From Oscarella lobularis (Eukaryota > Porifera > Homoscleromorpha > Homosclerophorida > Oscarellidae), in NCBI RefSeq assembly GCF_947507565.1, contig NC_089177.1, positions 3,098,648 through 3,162,647 on the forward strand: a DNA stretch of 64,000 nt, read 5' to 3'. Below the pieces are notes generated by a model. The model saw only the letters and a program-made list of their open reading frames with translations, was not told the origin of the DNA and made no database searches. Below, in pieces: positions 40,257 through 50,063 of this stretch; the first letter of the stretch is position 1; every line of letters begins with the position of its first letter. Position numbers and translations under genes: made by a program.

Positions 40257-42404
40257 ATGGCTCAAGCGAAGGGATTTCGTGTCGTCTCGGACAAGGCGAC
40301 GTCTCAAAACGTCGTCCTAATGCGCATATCACCCAAAATGGATCTAATCGCGCTGGGATTCGAAACGGGCGACGTATCTCTCCACCGTCTCGCCTGGCAT
40401 CGCGTCTGGATGCATACGAGTCACAAGAACGGCGAGCCGAACCGCGAATCGCCGCCGCCGAAGCCGGGCGCAATCGCTTGGCGTCCCGACGGCCGATCGC
40501 TCGCAATCGGCTGGAACGACGGCAACGTGACGCAGCACGACATCGAAACGGGTCATCGTCGAAAAGAAAAAACGACGAAATTCGATTCGCCGATCGTCTA
40601 CATGAACTGGCAGCGCCATCGCGTGTCGAACGAAACGCGGTCGCTCTATCGCACCGACGAACCGACCTCCCTACTCGATCTCCCGCCCCTCGAAGCCGAA
40701 GACGATTCAAAAACGAACGAAGACGACGACGACGACGACGACGATCGAAGCGTCGACGACGATCCCAGCGTTCTCGTCGTTCTCGAAGAGGCGGGAAAAT
40801 TCAGCTTTTCGTTCATGGGCGAATTCGTTTTCTGTTCCCTATTCGCTTCGAATCCGCTCTGCGGTGCCGTCTCGGCGGACGGACGTCACTTGACGATCGT
40901 CGGAGTCGAAGATTCTCGTCTCTCCGTCGGTCGATACCGAAGCGATCTGATCGGTTCGCGTGGCGCCGAGCTCGCTCATCTGACTGTACAATATAAGAAT
41001 ATAGGACGTCTTCTGGCCTATATGGAATCGAGCATTGGAGCCATGCACGACGCTTGGGATAACATTCTCGTGCAGCTCGACGGCAAGCTCGGCAAGTTTG
41101 CCGACTCCCTGTCGCCGCCGAAGACGTTCCAAGGCGAATTTCTGTCTCTTCTCACCCGCGGCGTGATGAGTCTCGAACTCCAGTCATTTCTTTTGAACGA
41201 TCTCACGGAACGATCGCTGAAGAAATTCGGCACTTCTATACAGACGTCCTACACGTCGATACTCAAATTGGCGTTGGGGAACTTGACCGTCGCCGGACAG
41301 CAGATGATCGCTCAATTGAGCCATCTCCTCGGGATGGCGCGCTGGTACGAGCAGTTTGGCGTCCTCGGCTTGGCCGATAATCTCGTCAACGCGTGCCTGC
41401 ATCGAGCGGGATCGCTCATGTTGAAAATCGAAGAATTGAATCACGTCATCAAGACGAGCGTTCGAAATTTGGATTCGTTTTTCAAGCTTCTCTACAAGGC
41501 CTTTCTTCAACTGCAGGATGTGCCCACGCAGAGGGTCGTCGAAGTGCTCAATTTCAGCGATATGGACGTTCTACACGTCGCCGATTTTCTCACCGAGGAA
41601 CTCAAATCCGAGGGATCTCTCAAACTCGAGAGAGTCGGTCAATATTTGCAAAATAGCGACCTGGTGAAACGTATCGATATTCCGTCGGCGGCGTCGCGTG
41701 GGATGGCCGTCGGCTGGACGGACTTTATGAAGGGCAAAGGCAAGGACGTTTTCTTTCAGGATCTTCCCGGAAAGTCGCTTGTTCAGTGTCTGTCTGCGTT
41801 GCGCGGAGGCATCGATATCATGTTCAAGGAAGTTGGTCGTGTTGTGAACGGGTCGGTGCACTCGATTGGCGTGCACGACATTTGCGACGTTCGCGGGATT
41901 GAGCCGTGCGTTTCCGTGCTAGTGACCGACTCGACGGAGGAGTTAGCAGTCATTGAACCGGGCGGAGAAAGAGTGCTACTTATTCGCCGCAAAGACAGCG
42001 GTGAGGGATCTGGGTTGAGGTTTGCTCGACTTGACGTTGGGGATCGGAAAGTTAGTCGCGTTTCTTTCTACGGCAGCAAAGGTTTGGGCTTGATTTTTGA
42101 CGGCAAAGAGGAGAGACGTAGACAAGATTTTGGCTTGCTGTCATTGGATGGGATTGAGACGACAGGACGCGTCGAAAGCGGATGCACCGAGAGCGACGCC
42201 ATCGACGTTAGTGCAAATGTTGGACAACTGCATCAGTTGCCTCGATTTGAATCGGCTACGAGACTGTGTCTCGGCGTGGAAAGAGGCGTGGCTGCCGTGT
42301 TCTCACGCAAGGACCGACGAGTGGTCGTACTAGATTTAGAAGTTGAGCTCTCGAGCTCCGACGAGGACGAAGACGACGAGGACAAAGACGATGACGAAAG
42401 ATGA
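40257..42404 (+). CDS. ANAPC4: Anaphase-promoting complex subunit 4
   Basis: APC4 is a scaffold subunit of the APC/C ubiquitin ligase. A single 715-codon frame holds the N-terminal WD40 region (SPKMDLIALGFETGDVSLHRL, human SPKRDLIALANTAGEVLLHRL; AIAWRPDGRSLAIGW, human CLAWRPDGKLLAFAL). The helical APC4 long domain has AWDNILVQLDGKLGKF, ELQSFLLNDLTERSLKKFG, FFKLLYKAFLQLQDVP, FLTEEL and LERVGQYLQNSDLV (human VERVGQYLKDED). It ends in the acidic tail typical of the family. Complete lack of introns is odd beside intron-rich neighbours. Convergent with COX4 (97 bp). Confidence 0.93.
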   Translation: MAQAKGFRVVSDKATSQNVVLMRISPKMDLIALGFETGDVSLHRLAWHRVWMHTSHKNGEPNRESPPPKPGAIAWRPDGRSLAIGWNDGNVTQHDIETGHRRKEKTTKFDSPIVYMNWQRHRVSNETRSLYRTDEPTSLLDLPPLEAEDDSKTNEDDDDDDDDRSVDDDPSVLVVLEEAGKFSFSFMGEFVFCSLFASNPLCGAVSADGRHLTIVGVEDSRLSVGRYRSDLIGSRGAELAHLTVQYKNIGRLLAYMESSIGAMHDAWDNILVQLDGKLGKFADSLSPPKTFQGEFLSLLTRGVMSLELQSFLLNDLTERSLKKFGTSIQTSYTSILKLALGNLTVAGQQMIAQLSHLLGMARWYEQFGVLGLADNLVNACLHRAGSLMLKIEELNHVIKTSVRNLDSFFKLLYKAFLQLQDVPTQRVVEVLNFSDMDVLHVADFLTEELKSEGSLKLERVGQYLQNSDLVKRIDIPSAASRGMAVGWTDFMKGKGKDVFFQDLPGKSLVQCLSALRGGIDIMFKEVGRVVNGSVHSIGVHDICDVRGIEPCVSVLVTDSTEELAVIEPGGERVLLIRRKDSGEGSGLRFARLDVGDRKVSRVSFYGSKGLGLIFDGKEERRRQDFGLLSLDGIETTGRVESGCTESDAIDVSANVGQLHQLPRFESATRLCLGVERGVAAVFSRKDRRVVVLDLEVELSSSDEDEDDEDKDDDER

Positions 42405-42501
42405 GAACGAGCACGTGTACAATGAATGAACTTTTTACTCTTCACATATACACACACGCGTACACACACTACACAGCAATCAACAGTCTTCAATCGACGC
42501 T

Positions 42502-43058
42502 CTATGCTGCCTTTGGTGCCGGCTTGCTCGACAGACCCGAAATGGGGTTGGCGAGTTGAGCTCTCATTTTCTCCTCAGTTGCTGCCTGCCACTCTGGGTT
42601 GAGTGTGTGAGGCTTCGTCGGTCCCACTGTGAAATATTGAATATATTATCAGATTTTATTCTCGTTTCCCTTGGCAACTCTCACCTGTTAGTCGCAGGAG
42701 GGAGAAAAAAGCTATGCCTGCAGCCACTCCCAGCGTCACGCCGCCTAAAACTTTCTTCCATTCGCCCGTCGGCGCTTTCATTTCGGCGAACGTTTGAGGA
42801 AACGAGGCGCGGTAGACTACGAAATCGTCCATAAGATCGTTGTCGATAATCGATTTGCATCGACTTACGGGTTATTTTTTCTTCCTTTGTTAGATTTTTC
42901 CACGCACCCTTCGCCTTTTCGCGCAGAGCCTTCAATTCGGCGCTTTCTGACACGGCAGCGTCGATCGGCCGAAGGGGCGCCGGTTCGGTGAGCGACGCTC
43001 GCGCATTGCGAAGAGACGCGGAGATCCCAAATCGACGTCGAGAGGCAAAGCGAAACAT
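42502..43058 (-). CDS. COX4I1: Cytochrome c oxidase subunit 4
   Basis: The nuclear-encoded regulatory subunit of complex IV. An Arg-rich presequence (MFRFASRRRFGISASLRNA) precedes LKALREKAKGAWKNLTKEEK (human family LKEKEKASWSSLSMDEKVE). Next, YRASFPQTFAEM, APTGEWKKVLGGVTLGVAAG with a single transmembrane helix (GVTLGVAAGIAFFSLLRL), and the C-terminus PHTLNPEWQAATEEKMRAQLA (human PHTFEEEWVAKQTKRMLDMK). Three exons. The divergent start of NEK11 is 83 bp away, so the promoter is shared. The vertebrate paralogue number cannot be assigned. Confidence 0.9.
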
Positions 43059-43141
43059 TCGTAACGGTGAGAAAAACGGCAAAATGACGATCACGTAAAC
43101 GAGAGTTCGTAAGCCCCGTATTCTCCTTTTAGATGGTGTAG

Positions 43142-45960
43142 ATGCCACTGCCTAAGAAGCTTCCGGCGTCGGCACGCAGCGACGCGCCGCCTTCGCGTCG
43201 CATCGTTGCGGATCGCTATCGCGTCGAACGTCGCCTTGGAAGCGGAAACTTCGGCACGGCGCATCTCGTTGTCGATTTGCAAGCGGGCGGCGACCTGTGA
43301 GGAGACAACGACGCTTGCGAGACAATTTCCACGTGTTTTTTCTAGCAAAGTTCTAAAAGAGATCCCTTTCGAAGAAGTTCAAGCGGGAGAAACGGTCGCA
43401 GCGGCGCGAGAGGCGAAGTTATTGTCGAAAGTAGCCAAGAGATATAGAGAATCGTTTCATTCTACAGTAATCTGTTGGCAGCTCGATCATCCACATATCG
43501 TCAAGTTTCACGATAGCTTCCTCGACGGTGAATACTTCTACATTGTGACCGAGTACTGTGAGGTAAACAGGTAGCCAGGGAAGTGATGTTTCCGTAGAGC
43601 CCCTTTGTCACGCTATACATTGTATTTTAATTAATTAATTAATTAATTAATTAATTAATTGCTTCCGTTTCGCTATCATCACTTGTTCCCTCAGGGTGGG
43701 GATCTTGATGGAAAGATTAAGAAGTGGAGAGAGAGCGGAAAGGAGTTTGACGACAAATTGATATTGGCTTGGTTTATTCAGCTTGTCATGGCCGTTCAGT
43801 ATCTTCACGACAGGTAGGGCTACTGTACGTCGATTTGAATAGTTGGATATTTTATATTCAGGAGAGTTCTTCATCGAGATTTGAAGACAAGGTGATCTGC
43901 TCTTAGGGCATTCATTGTTCTGTTGTGCAATTAATTGCTTTCTTTAGGAATATTTTTCTTAAAAATAACGTTATTAAATTGGGTAGGAAATTTCAAGAAT
44001 TTAATTAAGGTTTTTGCGCACGTTTTTTATATGTAAAAGGTGATTTTGGAATATCTCGAATTTTATTGGGTTCAACGGAAATGGCAACGACTTTCGCCGG
44101 CACTCCTTACTACATGAGCCCAGAAGTACTCAAGCACGAGATGTATAATTCAAAATCGGATATCTGGTGCGAGAGAAGCCCATATAGCGTTTGGTGCACA
44201 ATGACAAATCACGTTTTCAGGTCTTTGGGAGTCGTTTTGTACGAATTGTGTTGTCTCAAACACGCTTTTGGTGGAAAGAGTCTCATGGACGTAATGAATA
44301 GCATTGTGTACGGCCGACCTCCCGCATTGCCACCGCGATGTCATCCTAGCCTCAACAAGCTATTTTCATCGTAAGAGATAACAGTAGTTAGAATATGAGA
44401 TACGTTGAAAATTCCTATCAAGGATGCTCGAAAAGGATCCTCAGTTAAGACCAGGGGCTGTTGAGATTTTGAGAGACAAATACATCAGTGCCCACATGCA
44501 GGTGGGTAGTAGAGAGAATTTCTAAATCGTAATGCCTTCAGACTTACTTTTCTTCAGTCATTACTTTTTGAAATGGCTGGCGATAGCGTATCCGAGGCTA
44601 AGGCTGATAAGGACGCGAAGGAAATTGCTTCTGCTTTGTAAGTCGCGGCACAGTGAATAAGTAGGCGTGGGCGAGTTTTTCCCTCAAGGGGGCCTCCGAA
44701 AAGAAGGAAGAAAAGTAAAACTGGTGAGCCTAAAGTGAAATCGCCGCCGCCGCCACCTCGATCCATGACTCCAAGGTAAGACTGTTTTCTAATGCTGGCG
44801 CTCGCATAATCGCGTGTCTCTTGTTTAGGGAGAGGTCATTGGCAAAGAAGAAGCAAAAAGCCGACGAAGAAGCGGCGAAACGAAAGTGGCCACTAATTCA
44901 AGGCTTGCCTTATTTCGTGTCTAAGTGTTTGTGGCTGTGTAGAGATCTTGCAAAACAGATTCTGATAGAAAATCAAAGAAGATATTCAGCAAGCAAAAAA
45001 GCTGCAGTAAGCGTTTGATTGGTGCTAGACAACTCTGATGCTATATGTAGTGCGTGTTATAGTACGTTCCTCCGTGGGTAAAAGAAAATCCCGATGTCTT
45101 CAGTGATGCTGACTTCTCTGTTACTCCTTTGCCCGACTCTCTGGGAGAAACGGCAACTCGGGCATCGGCTGCGTCAGAGATGTCTGCCTCATCGGAATTA
45201 GCTGCAACCGAAGTTTCTCCTTCATCGAGCGGATCCAAGACATCGCCAAGAGTAGCATGGCAAGGTACCGCGTAAACAGCGCGAAGTGACATATTTTCTA
45301 ATTGTTCTGTTAGAAATTCCTGAAGATCCTTTGGAAGCTGAAACATATTACACGCAAGTAAGAGAAAGAAATCAGATAGATGACGTGGGCAATGCATTTT
45401 CATTTTCGCTCTTGTTAGAGAGACAGCTTTGAAGTTGCTAGTGAATCTGATGTAGGCAGATCAACGTCAATTGGAAACAGACCTTTCTAATCGTTTCTTA
45501 GGAAGAGGAAGACGAATATTTTGCTTTGGTTGACTGTCTTCAAGACGCGCTCAATTTGAGCGAAAGGGGTGAGATCATTTCTTCTCGTTCTAAGTAATAT
45601 CTACGTCTAATCTTTAAAGATTGTAAGTCGCCAACGCTGCCTGAAGAAGAGGAGTCGATCATTCCAACAAGTCAGGAACAGAAGATGGAAAAAATGAAAG
45701 CGTATAAGAGAAAGAATACGTCTGTCTTTTTCATTTGCTCACACTGTCCTTCCACTAGTGATGCGAAAAAGTTGCTTGGTGAAGAGCAATTTCAGAAAGT
45801 GTATAAGTTTCTACGCGTCGCTCGTTGTGGCGATGCGCAGGCTGGCAAAGCGCCGATAACTGATGAGCGATTCATTCAGAGTGAGTTGAGTAGGATATGT
45901 AAGGAACCGAGAAATTGTTTTCTCGTCGATCAACTGATTTTTATGGAAATGATTAAATAG
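43142..45960 (+). CDS. NEK11: NEK11 serine/threonine kinase
   Basis: A NIMA-family kinase acting in the G2/M DNA-damage response. Kinase domain across many small exons: RYRVERRLGSGNFGTAHLV, KVLKEIPFEEVQAGETVAA (human KVLKEISVGELNPNETVQA), LDHPHIVKFHDSFLDGEYF, catalytic RVLHRDLKTRNIFLKNN, DFGISRILLGS, AGTPYYMSPEVLKHE, SDIWSLGVVLYELCCLKHAF. Then the conserved MTPRERSLAKKKQKADEEA (human MTPRERMRLRKLQAADEKA), an acidic region with IPEDPLEAETYY (human IPEDPLVAEEYY), and EEQFQKVYKFLRVAR...CFLVDQLIF. The stop at 45960 is slightly earlier than in human; a further exon near 45985-46031 is possible. Confidence 0.9.
43626..43660. repeat. (TTAA)n simple repeat in a NEK11 intron
   Basis: About eight tandem TTAA units, intronic. 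Confidence 0.9.
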
Positions 45961-46068
45961 CTCCAGTAGTTCCTTTAGTTTACAGGATGGAATTGTTACG
46001 ATGCGGCTGAAAGTGAAGAGACGTTGTGCACAGGTAAGATTAGGAATAATTCAATCACATATAAAGTG

Positions 46069-46141
46069 GCAGATTTTTGGAAATTCAGTCAGTCTCCTGG
46101 CGTTCATACGCTTTCGGGAGATTGACGTCATAATAATCTGC
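46069..46141 (-). promoter_or_regulatory. SECIS element (type 2) in the SEPHS2 3' UTR
   Basis: Read on the minus strand. Helix I pairs GCAGATT (46141-46135) with AATCTGC (46075-46069). The 5' quartet side is ATGA and the 3' side is TGA. Helix II pairs GTCA-a-TCTCC with GGAGA-c-TGAC. An AA-containing bulge (CGAAAG) precedes a mini-stem GCGT-atga-ACGC, the layout of a type 2 SECIS. It lies about 145 nt after the SEPHS2 stop, a usual spacing. Confidence 0.85.
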
Positions 46142-46153
46142 TGTTCCTTTTAG

Positions 46154-46197
46154 GGCAAGCCAACAGATGAGCTGCTCAAATCTCTTGTTGGCTCGCC
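46154..46197 (-). repeat. Strong hairpin just 5' of the SECIS
   Basis: On the minus strand GGCGAGCCAACA pairs with TGTTGGCTTGCC (12 bp with one G-U in RNA), with inner pairing AGAT/ATCT and GAGC/GCTC. It sits 12 nt upstream of SECIS helix I. Function unknown; it could also act as a terminator-like or antisense structure for NEK11. Confidence 0.6.
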
Positions 46198-46285
46198 TTT
46201 CAAAGAACGTTCACTCTCCTACAGACGTCTACTAGAGACGACGGACAAAAAAAACACACAAATCCACGATTGAACACGCCTTTCT

Positions 46286-48310
46286 CTATGCTTCAATCAC
46301 TCGAGCATCATCTGCTATCTTGGCAGTATGATTTCCTAAAGCAATTATAAGAAAATTGTCAAGTTTTCAGCACTTTTTACCTGAGGTAACGTCTCCAATT
46401 ATCCAGCCAGGCATACCTTCTAATTCCTAAAATTCTGGAGTACAATAGATATTGCATGAAGTTAAAAAAATGACCTCGATTTCTTGGCAAAATGCTCCAG
46501 CCTTTTCCTTAGGAAGAACAATCAGTAACCCCCCTGAAGATACAATTGAAATTGGAGCAGACAGAGCTATTCTAAAGTCTGACCAGAAGTCTCAGCCGAA
46601 AACCCTTCGTGCAGCTTGAAGTCGAATATTTTCTTGGCAGCAATCTTAGCAGTATCAGACATCCCCGCAATAACTACACCGTCGCCTCTTGCGCGCCGCC
46701 GTGTGATTTTATTTAACTGACTCACTGGGAAGCGAATGAATGATGAAGTCAACGGACTCCTTTTGACATTTGGCAAGATTTTGTGCATGGCCAAGCAAGC
46801 CGAATCCAGTCACGTCAGTCGCCCCGTGCGCGCCTAAACGCACAATTTTCGTATGTGCTGTGGCCTATCTGAACTAAAGTACCGTATTTTCTCATTAGTG
46901 TTGCTCCAATTCTATTCAATCGCGACATGCTAGCACTCGCACTCTCGTACGCCTTTCGAACTGAGTGCAGGCTTGTACGACTGCAAGGTTAGCCTACAAG
47001 TACGAGTACCTCCTTCTTTCGTTATGACATCCGCGATCTTTTGATACGTTTCAGACTACAAAAAAAAAAAGAGAGCTGAACGCAGATACAGTTCGTGACA
47101 TCTGACGTCACTACTACTTGTTCTATCCACTGGTGGGCATTGACTGCAATCTGCGTTCCAAGTGCTTTTGTCAGGACCAAAACGTCTCCAGGAACGGCGT
47201 TGTACGGCCTAAAAGGTGAGCTGAATTTCCGTTGGGGGGTCCTACTCCCTATTTACATGATGTATTCGTTCTTTGCACACACGCTCGATGCAACCCCTCC
47301 TATGATGAACCACGGATTCAATACACTTTGACCACCGTTTACACTAGTCCCGGCCTCTTCGGCGCAATCTAAATATTCCAAGCATGCATCCAGTGGTGCT
47401 GCCGCTGGCTGTGAGGATATGATCAAACCTCTGAATCCCTCCATCATCAACGGTGTAACAACGTCCCTTTCAGGCTTACTCAGATCAGTACTGATACCTA
47501 GACCCGCACGTTAGGAGTACTTCTCAGTTTCTAAGTTTTTCTGTACCAAGCAACATGAGCAGGTTGTCACAATCGGTTACGCCCATTGCGTATAAGTCGC
47601 TTAGCACGTTTGCACAGGCTATTCTTCCCTATGACAAACAAGCTAGGAAATCGGTCCACGTTTATTAATCAATACCTGATCATACGGATCGTCGACAAGA
47701 GGATAAAAGCTAGTGCAAATTCCCAGCTACACTTGTTTTGCACTATGATATATTATCTCACAAATCGGTAGTTTGGACAAGCGAGATTCCTTCGTGTCTG
47801 GTCGGTATGACACAGCAGTCGAGCCCAGCCCCAAGCGACTCCCCATCAGAGATATTGAGACTTGACCCGAGACCTAAACAATCAACGTTGCTTCAAAAGC
47901 AGTCCTAGTATTAGGCGAATTACCAGCGAGAAGTTTGAGCAGCTGAGACAGACAGAGGCAGAGAAAGAGAGAGATGCATAAAGCCTTAGACACGGGAAAA
48001 GTAACGTACCTCTTCTTGAGGAACTTTACACCCTAGGTAGAAACAGAACTGAGCTAAAGGATGCAGGCCAAGCGAACTTTGTACCTCATCCTTTCAGCTT
48101 TCAGGTAAGATGAAGGGCAGGACATAAACACACGCAGGCGTAGGAAATCTTGAGCAGCTTACCTTTGTGAACCGAGTTAGCCGAAAGTCGGCTCTCAATC
48201 CATGCCGAACGGGATCAAAGGGAGCTCTCTGTTAGTAATACAACTACAGAGCTGCTTATGCAAAACTGGACAGGCGATACCTCGGTCTTTTGGCGTTTTT
48301 TCTCCGACAT
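46286..48310 (-). CDS. SEPHS2: Selenophosphate synthetase 2, selenocysteine-containing
   Basis: The enzyme makes selenophosphate from selenide and ATP for selenocysteine synthesis. Exon 1 ([10 protein letters not shown]) joins [20 protein letters not shown], then TK. A 13-nt microexon (48097-48085) reads Leu-Lys-Gly-UGA-G, and the next exon completes Gly-Cys-Lys-Val-Pro-Gln. This aligns exactly with SEPHS2 (KGUGCKVPQ) and with SEPHS1 (KGTGCKVPQ), so UGA fills the catalytic position. Later exons: [71 protein letters not shown] (47253-47450), [15 protein letters not shown] and [20 protein letters not shown]. The SECIS in the 3' UTR supports Sec insertion. A pipeline unaware of Sec would split or truncate it. 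Confidence 0.92.
48086..48088 (-). other. In-frame UGA selenocysteine codon of SEPHS2
   Basis: The UGA is the fourth codon of a 13-nt microexon flanked by AG and GT. It lies at the position of the active-site Cys/Sec in the P-loop-like glycine-rich segment of SelD proteins. Confidence 0.88.
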
Positions 48311-48452
48311 GTACAAAATCTAATCCGGGACACCTATCTACGCCGAGAAAACTTCTCAGGTTTGGTTTTCGCTGGTAGATGTAAGCGCTCTTGCGTGCTA
48401 AGATGCTCTACACATAGACAAAAGGTTGCAGAAGCGAAGTAACACGTCAGCT

Positions 48453-49941
48453 TTAGCACCAGCCCGGAGACCAAGTCCCGTTGAAATTTTTCGGATCCGC
48501 TTTTGACGTGGGAGGATGAAGCGTCGACAAATCGTGCACGTACGTTTTCATAATTTCCGCCAAACGCGACTTCATCATGGCCAACGCTTCGGGATTCGAT
48601 TCGGCAAGATTGAAGTGCTCCGTGGGATCCGCATCCAAATCGAACAAATACGTGCCTTTAGCAGCAGAGACTCCGACTCCATACGACGCATTCGCCGGCG
48701 GAATCCATCCGCTCGGCGTTCCGGGCTCGCCCGTTATGAGTTTCCACTTCTCAAAACGAATAGCAGCCACGGGAATGTTCGTATCAATGTTATACACGAA
48801 CGTCTGTCGCGGCGACGGCGCTCCAGTCGACACCGTACTCCAGACGTTCATTCCGTCAATATTTCCAACATCGGTCTTTATATCGGCGGCAGCCAATAAC
48901 GTGGGATACCAATCGACGGAGTGAATCATCCCGTTATTGACGTAGCCGGTTTTTTGGAGCATCGTTCCGTGTATGAACGCCGATCCTCGCGTGCCCCCTT
49001 CCCACACGGTGTGTTTGCTGCCTCGCAGCGGATAGTTGTTTGCGCCGACGGTGACCGGCCCCCCGTTGTCCGTGGTGAACACCATCAACGTGTCGTTCCA
49101 CATGGAGCGATTTTTGAGTGCGTTCGTCACGTTGCCAATTGCCTCGTCCATAGCCGTGACCATTGCGGAGAAAACGCGTCGCTTTTTGTCTTTCACGTGA
49201 GCGTACATGTCCACGAAACGCTGCGGCGCTTCGAGCGGTTCGTGTACGGCTTGAAAGGGTAGGTAGAGATAGAGCGGTTGACTCGGGTCGTGTTCGGAGA
49301 CAATGCGCTCGGCTTCGGCACTGAACGCGTACGTTGAATACACCCCGGTCATGTTGGACACTACTGCCGTATTGCGACGGAAATCGAGCCCATCGTCGCG
49401 CCTGTGTGTATAGTAGTCCTCTGCACCGACGTAGTAGCCAAAGTGGCTGTCGAATCCGCGATGTAAAGGTGTATAGGATAGGTTGCAGAAGCCCAAGTGC
49501 CATTTTCCGACAATGTGTGTTGCATAGCCCGCCGTCTTGAGATGATCGGCAATAGTAGTGATGTTCAGGGGTAGTCCATATGGCTGGTTAGGTCGAACGA
49601 CCGAGTGCTGGAGTCCAGTGTGTATTGGAAATCGACCCGACATAAAGGTGCTGCGCGTCGGAGAGCAGAGCGGCTGAACGTACGATCGATTGAGTATGAC
49701 CCCTATAAAGAAAAAAAGCATATTTTTGTCTTGTCTCCAGATTTCTGGCTGAAAAGAGCGTTCTGCCTTCTTTTGCTAACTGATCGAGGTTTGGAGTTTT
49801 GATTTCGCTGCCGTGGAAGCCCACATCATTCCATCCCAAGTCGTCGGCTGCAACAAAGAGAATGTGAGGCTTGGATATTGCTCTCGACGGCACCGCGATA
49901 ATCAAAAGAGCAAGTATAATAATTCCAGTAGGGCAAGCCAT
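48453..49941 (-). CDS. ARSB: Arylsulfatase B-like sulfatase (N-acetylgalactosamine-4-sulfatase)
   Basis: A lysosomal or secreted sulfatase acting on sulfated glycosaminoglycans, in the ARSB/ARSI/ARSJ group. Signal peptide [21 protein letters not shown], then [22 protein letters not shown] with the metal-binding DD pair. The formylglycine motif CSPTR lies in [19 protein letters not shown]. Also [78 protein letters not shown] and [11 protein letters not shown]. One intron only, after LAKEG, with a GC donor (GAAG then gcagaa). About 490 residues, full length. A CACGTGAC box lies at 50025-50032 upstream. Substrate specificity is inferred. Confidence 0.9.
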
Positions 49942-50024
49942 GTCGAGTGACGCTTGGCTTGCAAACTGCAGTGAGTACACCAACGAAGGCAAAGAGTAAC
50001 GTCACGAGAGGAGAGGAGCGCGTT

Positions 50025-50032
50025 CACGTGAC
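50025..50032. promoter_or_regulatory. CLEAR-like TCACGTGAC box upstream of ARSB
   Basis: The sequence TCACGTGAC (50024-50032) differs by one terminal base from the CLEAR consensus GTCACGTGAC bound by TFEB/MITF factors at lysosomal genes. It lies about 85 bp before the ARSB start codon. Confidence 0.5.
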
Positions 50033-50063
50033 GTGCGTGAGTATGATACTAAGTGCAACCGCT

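Larger units (their letters stand above)
45961..46285. other. Shared 3' region of NEK11 (+) and SEPHS2 (-)
   Basis: These 325 bp between convergent stop codons hold the SECIS element and an adjacent hairpin on the minus strand, plus the NEK11 3' UTR on the plus strand. Confidence 0.6.

Noticed and set aside
48085-48097. SEPHS2 as a pseudogene because of an in-frame TGA
   Set aside because: The TGA aligns with the Sec position and a SECIS is present, so it is a functional selenoprotein signal.
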